In this document: positions 59,829 to 64,000 of the stretch, piece after piece
Numbering within the stretch: position 1 is the first letter of the stretch
Layout: the number at the start of each line of letters is the position of its first letter
From: Oceanicola granulosus HTCC2516
Lineage (GTDB): Bacteria > Pseudomonadota > Alphaproteobacteria > Rhodobacterales > Rhodobacteraceae
Reading direction: 5' to 3'
Length of the DNA: 64,000 nucleotides
Assembly: GCF_000153305.1 (NCBI RefSeq)
Contig: NZ_CH724107.1
Span: 630,511 to 694,510 of the forward strand
The notes under the pieces: generated by a model
What the model saw: only the letters and a program-made list of their open reading frames with translations
Database searches by the model: none
Told to the model about the DNA's origin: nothing
Position numbers and translations under genes: made by a program

Positions 59829-61285
59829 CAGTCGTACTGCTCCCGGTAGGTGCGCACGATCCAGAGCGCGAAGACGTTGAGGACGAGGGTGATGACGAAG
59901 AGCGTCATCCCCAGCGCGAAGGCGACGAGCGCCTCGGGCGAGGAGAAGTCGGCGTCGCCGGTGAGCTGCGAGACGATCTTGGCCGTCACCGTGGTCATGG
60001 CGTCGAACGGGTTCATCGACAGCCGCGCCGCGGCGCCCGCGCCGAGCACCACGATCATCGTCTCTCCGATGGCGCGCGAGGCGGCGAGCAGCACCGCGCC
60101 GACGATGCCCGGCAGCGCGGCGGGCAGGATCACCTGCCGCACCGTCTCGCTGCGGGTCGCGCCGAGGCCGAGCGAGCCGTCGCGCAGGGCCTGGGGGACG
60201 GCGTTGATGATGTCGTCGGAGAGCGACGAGACGAACGGGATCAGCATGATCCCCATCACCAGCCCCGCCGTCATCACCGCCGTGCCGCCGTCCATCCAGC
60301 CGAGGCCGAGCGGCCCGCCGTTGCCGAACAGCTCGACGAGCAGCGGCCCCACCGTCAGCAGCGCGAACAGGCCGTAGACGATGGTCGGGATGCCCGCGAG
60401 CATCTCGAGCAGCGGCTTGACGATGCCGCGCACGCCCGGGCTGGCGTATTCCGAGAGGTAGATCGCCGCGAACAGCCCGATCGGCACCGCGACGAGCAGG
60501 GCGATGAAGGAGATGTAGAGCGTGCCCCAGAGCAGCGGCAGGATGCCGAGCTCGGAGCCGCCGCCGAAGGAGGGCGACCAGGTGGTGCCCAGGAAGAACT
60601 CCGACGCCGGGTAGAGGCGGAAGAACTCGAGCGTGTTGAAGATCAGCGACAGAACGATGCCGAGCGTCGTCAGGATCGCGACCGAGGCGGCGAAGGCGAG
60701 CAGCGCCAGCGCGACCCGCTCGACCAGGTTGCGCGCGCGCAGGGCGCTGTTGGTGACGCTCCAGCCCACGGCCGTGCCGGCGAGGGCGGCGGCGATGACC
60801 ACGATGGCGCGCCACAGGTCGCCCGTGGCGCTCATCGCGCGGTGGGTGCGCGCGGCGTCGAGGATCTCGGGCGTGACCGCCGAGCCGAGCGCGACCCCGA
60901 CGTCGCCGAGCGTGGCGCGCAGGTCGGTGGCGTCGGCATCGAGCGCGGCGACCTCCTGCGGGCTCAGCGCGCCCTGGGCGACGGCGAGGGCGAGGCCGTC
61001 GGCGACCCGGCGCACGTCGCTCATCACGAGAGCGCTGTCGACGCCGTCGGGCAGCATGGCGGCGACGCTGCGCTCGACGAGGAGCGGCTGGGCGATGGAC
61101 CAGAGCGCGAGCAGCAGCAACGCCGGCAGGAGCGCGGCGAGCGCGACGTTGAGGCCGTAGTAGCTTGGCAGCGAATGCAGGCCGCGGATGTCACCGCCCG
61201 CGGAGGCGAGCGCACGGGCACGCCCCAGCACGAAGCCGGCGGCGGCGATGGCGCAGACGATCAGGACGATCACGAGGGCGGACAT
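59828..61285 (-). CDS. pstC: Phosphate ABC transporter permease PstC
   Basis: Inner-membrane permease, 485 residues, again longer than typical (about 310). Two N-terminal helices (ALVIVLIVCAIAAAGFVLGR; VALAALLPALLLLALWSIA) flank a soluble insert (about residues 70-150) before the core domain, which has the EAA-type loop DGSLGLGATRSETVRQVILP. It follows pstS after 65 bp. Confidence 0.94.
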   Translation of the reverse strand: MSALVIVLIVCAIAAAGFVLGRARALASAGGDIRGLHSLPSYYGLNVALAALLPALLLLALWSIAQPLLVERSVAAMLPDGVDSALVMSDVRRVADGLALAVAQGALSPQEVAALDADATDLRATLGDVGVALGSAVTPEILDAARTHRAMSATGDLWRAIVVIAAALAGTAVGWSVTNSALRARNLVERVALALLAFAASVAILTTLGIVLSLIFNTLEFFRLYPASEFFLGTTWSPSFGGGSELGILPLLWGTLYISFIALLVAVPIGLFAAIYLSEYASPGVRGIVKPLLEMLAGIPTIVYGLFALLTVGPLLVELFGNGGPLGLGWMDGGTAVMTAGLVMGIMLIPFVSSLSDDIINAVPQALRDGSLGLGATRSETVRQVILPAALPGIVGAVLLAASRAIGETMIVVLGAGAAARLSMNPFDAMTTVTAKIVSQLTGDADFSSPEALVAFALGMTLFVITLVLNVFALWIVRTYREQYD

Positions 61286-61350
61286 GGAGGCTCCCGGCCT
61301 TGGGGCAGGCAGGGGGCGGCCGCGCGACCCCCCCCTCTCTCCTAGACTGG

Positions 61351-62385
61351 TTACATGGTTTCTTCGTTGGCGACCTTAGCCTGCGTCGCGGCCAGCTCGG
61401 GGTCGGAGACGAGGCCGTAGGCGGCGAGCGGGCCGTCGGGGCCGGCCAGCTCGTCGGCGACGAAGAACTGCGCGAACTCCTTGAGGCCCGGGATCACGCC
61501 GAGGTGGGCGGCCTTGATGTAGAAGTAGAGCGGGCGCGAGACCGGGTAGTCGCCCGCGGCGATGGTCTCGGTGGTCGGCTCGACGCCGCCCATGGTGGCG
61601 ACCTTCAGCTTGTCGGTGTTGTTCTCGTAGAACGACAGTCCGAACACGCCGACGCCCTGCGGGTTGGAGTCGAGCCGCGCGAGCGTCTCGGTGTAGTCGC
61701 CGTCGATGTCGACCGAGGCGCCGTCGGTGCGCACCGCCATGCAGGCGCTCTCGGCGGCGTCCTCGTCCATGCCGGAGTCGAGGAAGGCCTGCAGCGCGCC
61801 GGTGTCCTCGCAGCCCTGCAGCAGGACCTTCTCCTCGAAGACTTCGCGGGTGCCGTGCTTGGTGCCGGGGATGAAGGCCAGGATCTCGGCGTCGGGCAGG
61901 TCGGCGTCGACCTCGTTCCAGGTGGTGTGCGGGTTCTCGACGATCTCGCCGTCGACGGGCAGTTCGGCGGCCAGCGCGGTGAACCAGTCGGAGGCCTCGA
62001 AGGCGGTGAAGTCGGGCCCGTCGATGCGGCTGGCGAAGACGATGCCGTCGTAGCCGATGCGCACTTCGATGATGTCGGTCACGCCGTTGGCGGCGCATTC
62101 CTCGAGCTCGCCCTCGCGGATCGCGCGGGAGGCGTTGGCGATGTCGATGGTGTTCTCGCCGACGCCCTCGCAGAAGCGGGCGAGGCCGGCCGAGGAGCCG
62201 CCCGACTCGACGACCGGCGTCGGGAAGTCGGTGTTCTCGCCGAAGACCTCGGCGACGATCGAGGCGTAGGGCAGCACCGTCGAGGAGCCCGCGATCTGGA
62301 CGTTGTCGCGGGACTGGGCCACGGCCGCGGAGGCGGTGACGGCGGCGATCGCCAGGCTCGAGGCGGTCAGTTTAGCGATGGACAT
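61351..62385 (-). CDS. pstS: Phosphate-binding protein PstS
   Basis: Periplasmic phosphate-binding protein. The product has 344 residues from ATG 62385, with a signal peptide (MSIAKLTASSLAIAAVTASA, cleavage near AVAQ). IAGSSTVLPYASIVAE is the N-terminal phosphate-binding loop, then VESGGSSAGLARFCEG and DIANASRAIREGE, the second binding segment. A PhoB box lies 83 bp upstream. It heads the pst operon after phoR. Confidence 0.97.
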   Translation of the reverse strand: MSIAKLTASSLAIAAVTASAAVAQSRDNVQIAGSSTVLPYASIVAEVFGENTDFPTPVVESGGSSAGLARFCEGVGENTIDIANASRAIREGELEECAANGVTDIIEVRIGYDGIVFASRIDGPDFTAFEASDWFTALAAELPVDGEIVENPHTTWNEVDADLPDAEILAFIPGTKHGTREVFEEKVLLQGCEDTGALQAFLDSGMDEDAAESACMAVRTDGASVDIDGDYTETLARLDSNPQGVGVFGLSFYENNTDKLKVATMGGVEPTTETIAAGDYPVSRPLYFYIKAAHLGVIPGLKEFAQFFVADELAGPDGPLAAYGLVSDPELAATQAKVANEETM

Positions 62386-62467
62386 GACTTGCTCCATTGT
62401 TCTGTCAGGCGGGACCGGCACCGGCAGCGTCGGCCCTCGCGGGTCTCGCTAGGGCCCGCCGGCTGCG

Positions 62468-62500
62468 CTTTTGTGACAGGGATGTAAGACTTTTATGACA
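62468..62500 (-). promoter_or_regulatory. PhoB box (Pho box) upstream of pstS
   Basis: Three consecutive 11-bp units read on the plus strand: CTTTTGTGACA (62468-62478), GGGATGTAAGA (62479-62489) and CTTTTATGACA (62490-62500). The outer two match the TGTCAYAAAAG PhoB half-site on the minus strand; the middle is degenerate. The 11-bp period is the PhoB dimer spacing, and the position, 83 bp before pstS, suits an activator. Confidence 0.8.
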
Positions 62501-62547
62501 CACGCCCACCCCTCTCTCATGACGTAGCGGAAGCCTGCCACGGCGGG

Positions 62548-63588
62548 TCAGGCTGTCGGCAGTATCACCGTGAATCGGCTACCTTTCCCGCGCTCGGACT
62601 CGATCCGCAGCCGACCCCGGTGGCGGTTCACGATATGCTTCACGATGGCCAGGCCGAGCCCAGTGCCGCCCACTTCGCGCGATCTGTGGGTGTCCACGCG
62701 GTAGAATCGCTCGGTCAGCCGCGCCAGGTGGTGGGAGTCGATCCCCTCGCCGTGGTCGCGCACCGCCAGCCGCACCCCCTCGCCGCGCAGCGACGGCTCC
62801 TGGCGTGGCCCCGAGAGCGTGAGCTCGACCCGGCCGCCGCCGGTGCCGTACTTGATGGCGTTCTCGAGCAGGTTGTTGAGCACCTGCCGGACCTGGCCCG
62901 CATCGCCGGGGACGCTGAATGGCGCATCGGGCACCCGCACGACCAGCTCGAGCCCGTTCCGCGCCGCCAGCGGCCGAAACAGCTCGGCGACGTCGCGCAC
63001 CAGGTCGGCGAGCGGCAGCGGCGTCGCCGGGCGCAGCCGCTCCTCCTCCTCGACCCGGCTCAGCGACAGCAGGTCCTCCACCAGCCGCGCCATCCGGCCG
63101 GCCTCCTTCTCCATGATCCCGAGGAACCGCTCGCGCGCGGCGGCGTCGTCCTTCGCCGGCCCGCGCAGGGTCTCGACGAAGCCGACCAACGCGGTCAGCG
63201 GCGTGCGCAGCTCGTGGCTGACATTGGCCACGAAGTCGCGCCGCATCTGCCCCGCCTCCTCGAGCGCGGTGATGTCCTCGAAGCTCAGCAGCACCCCCCG
63301 CCCCTGCTCCAGCGCCGCCGCGGCGGAGGTGACGCGCCAGGTCGTGTCGCGCCCGCCCTCGACGCCGAGGTAGCGCGTGGTGCGCTCGCGCCCGTCGGCG
63401 AAGCACTGCTCCACCGCGTCGAGCACGGCCGGCTGGCGGAGCGCGCTGATATAGTGCCGCCCCAGCCCGTCCGTTCCCAGCAGCGCACGGGCGCGGGCGT
63501 TGATCGCGCAGACCCGCTCGTCGGACGAGATCAGCAGTGCCGGAAGCGGCAGGGCATCGAGCATGGCGGAGAGCGGCGAGAGGGACAT
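62548..63588 (-). CDS. phoR: Phosphate regulon sensor kinase PhoR
   Basis: Histidine kinase, 346 residues, phosphorylating PhoB. A PAS domain (about residues 10-110) is followed by HisKA with H125 (VSHELRTPLTALVGF) and HATPase (NLLENAIKYG, HGEGI, GGTGLGLAIVKHIV). No transmembrane segment is present, so it is predicted cytoplasmic or peripheral, sensing phosphate through PhoU and Pst. It precedes pstS, with the Pho box between. Confidence 0.93.
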   Translation of the reverse strand: MSLSPLSAMLDALPLPALLISSDERVCAINARARALLGTDGLGRHYISALRQPAVLDAVEQCFADGRERTTRYLGVEGGRDTTWRVTSAAAALEQGRGVLLSFEDITALEEAGQMRRDFVANVSHELRTPLTALVGFVETLRGPAKDDAAARERFLGIMEKEAGRMARLVEDLLSLSRVEEEERLRPATPLPLADLVRDVAELFRPLAARNGLELVVRVPDAPFSVPGDAGQVRQVLNNLLENAIKYGTGGGRVELTLSGPRQEPSLRGEGVRLAVRDHGEGIDSHHLARLTERFYRVDTHRSREVGGTGLGLAIVKHIVNRHRGRLRIESERGKGSRFTVILPTA

Positions 63589-63750
63589 GACCCGCCTCTT
63601 AACCGCCTGCTGTACGCTAGGGAAGCTGTATACATCTCCCTTATTTTCTTGACTCGCGTCCTACCCTTCCGGGAAGATCGAAACGTGGGGGCTGGCTCAG
63701 GAACCAGCCCGAGGCCCGATCGAGGCGAGGGCGTAACGAGGGATTGAGAC

Positions 63751-64000
63751 ATGCGGCTAGCAGCGGCGACTTCGCCTGCCGATAGCCCGGTCCTGCTGGT
63801 AATCGGTGCCGTTGATCGATGGCGCAAGTACAACCGGCAGATGTCGGACGGCGGGCTGCACTTCACGAGTTTCGGCAACCTCGACCGGGGGCTGCTCGGC
63901 CAGATCGAGCCCGACATCATCGTCTCGCCTCTCGTCGGCCCCGGCTTCGACGCGCTCGAGATCGCGCGCCGGCTCCAGGAGTGCGGCTTCACCGGCTGCT
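63751..64000 (+). CDS. Unidentified protein, N-terminal part, cut by the window edge
   Basis: ATG 63751 opens a frame still open at position 64000, so 83 residues are visible. They read as MRLAAATSPADSPVLLVIGA, then WRKYNRQMSDGGLHFTSFG and PDIIVSPLVGPGFDALEIA. The alternation of strand and helix, with an Asp before DIIVSPLV, resembles a receiver-like fold, but the phosphorylation signature is not convincing. It diverges from phoR; the 162-bp gap has a hairpin GGGCTGG/CCAGCCC and a TTAACC half-site near phoR. Confidence 0.55.
   Translation, partial: MRLAAATSPADSPVLLVIGAVDRWRKYNRQMSDGGLHFTSFGNLDRGLLGQIEPDIIVSPLVGPGFDALEIARRLQECGFTGC

Overview
The window (very GC-rich, with four-base ATGA/GTGA gene overlaps throughout) reads as the chromosome of a marine alphaproteobacterium of the Rhodobacteraceae/Roseobacter type. 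Supporting features are sciP next to ctrA, a GAAC-N7-GAAC SOS operator in front of lexA, a lipoyl domain on the E1-beta subunit of pyruvate dehydrogenase, the DMSP lyase dddP, and short intergenic repeats (a GATATTT...ACAGAGA family and a GGGCTGAAGCCC palindrome family). No tRNA, rRNA, CRISPR array, insertion sequence, prophage or replication origin was seen. Almost everything looks vertically inherited.

Layout. 1-0.7 kb: palindromic repeats, then an unlisted 40-codon gene for a one-helix membrane protein with its own SOS box and terminator. 0.7-8.4 kb: recG and ligA (repair), a P-loop ATPase, mnmA (tRNA 2-thiolation), then sciP and ctrA (cell cycle). 8.4-13.1 kb: a composite repeat element, metA, an alpha/beta hydrolase, ppk2, a TetR regulator and a PagL-like lipid A deacylase. 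13.1-17.3 kb: dddP followed by a PotB-PotC-PotA type ABC importer without a binding protein. 17.4-24.1 kb: rplM-rpsI, a thioesterase, DoxX, an aminotransferase, a PpiD/SurA-like chaperone and trpE. 24.1-32 kb: a hypothetical gene, a deacetylase-like protein with long tandem repeats, the overlapping trpG-trpD-trpC-moaC-moeA operon and lexA. 32-41 kb: two cyclophilins, pgk, class I aldolase, ftsB, a membrane protein and the pdhA-pdhB-(two small genes)-pdhC operon. 41-47 kb: a large RTX-type secreted nuclease, pyrH, miaA and an AraC regulator. 47-55 kb: a peptide-type ABC importer, a DUF1206 protein and a lytic transglycosylase. 55.5-64 kb: ssb, then the phosphate regulon phoR-pstS-pstC-pstA-pstB-phoU-phoB with a PhoB box in front of pstS, and the start of an unidentified gene at the right edge.

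How the parts work together. Two promoters share one operator layout (GAAC-N7-GAAC-N6-GAAC): lexA at 31.2 kb and the tiny membrane-protein gene at 0.6 kb. This predicts that LexA controls a small membrane peptide encoded behind recG, the most interesting observation here. The right end is a complete phosphate-starvation circuit. The tryptophan and molybdenum-cofactor genes form one translationally coupled unit, with trpE separated from it by two minus-strand genes. Repeat elements sit just after stop codons and carry strong hairpins, so several probably act as transcription-end or mRNA-stability elements.
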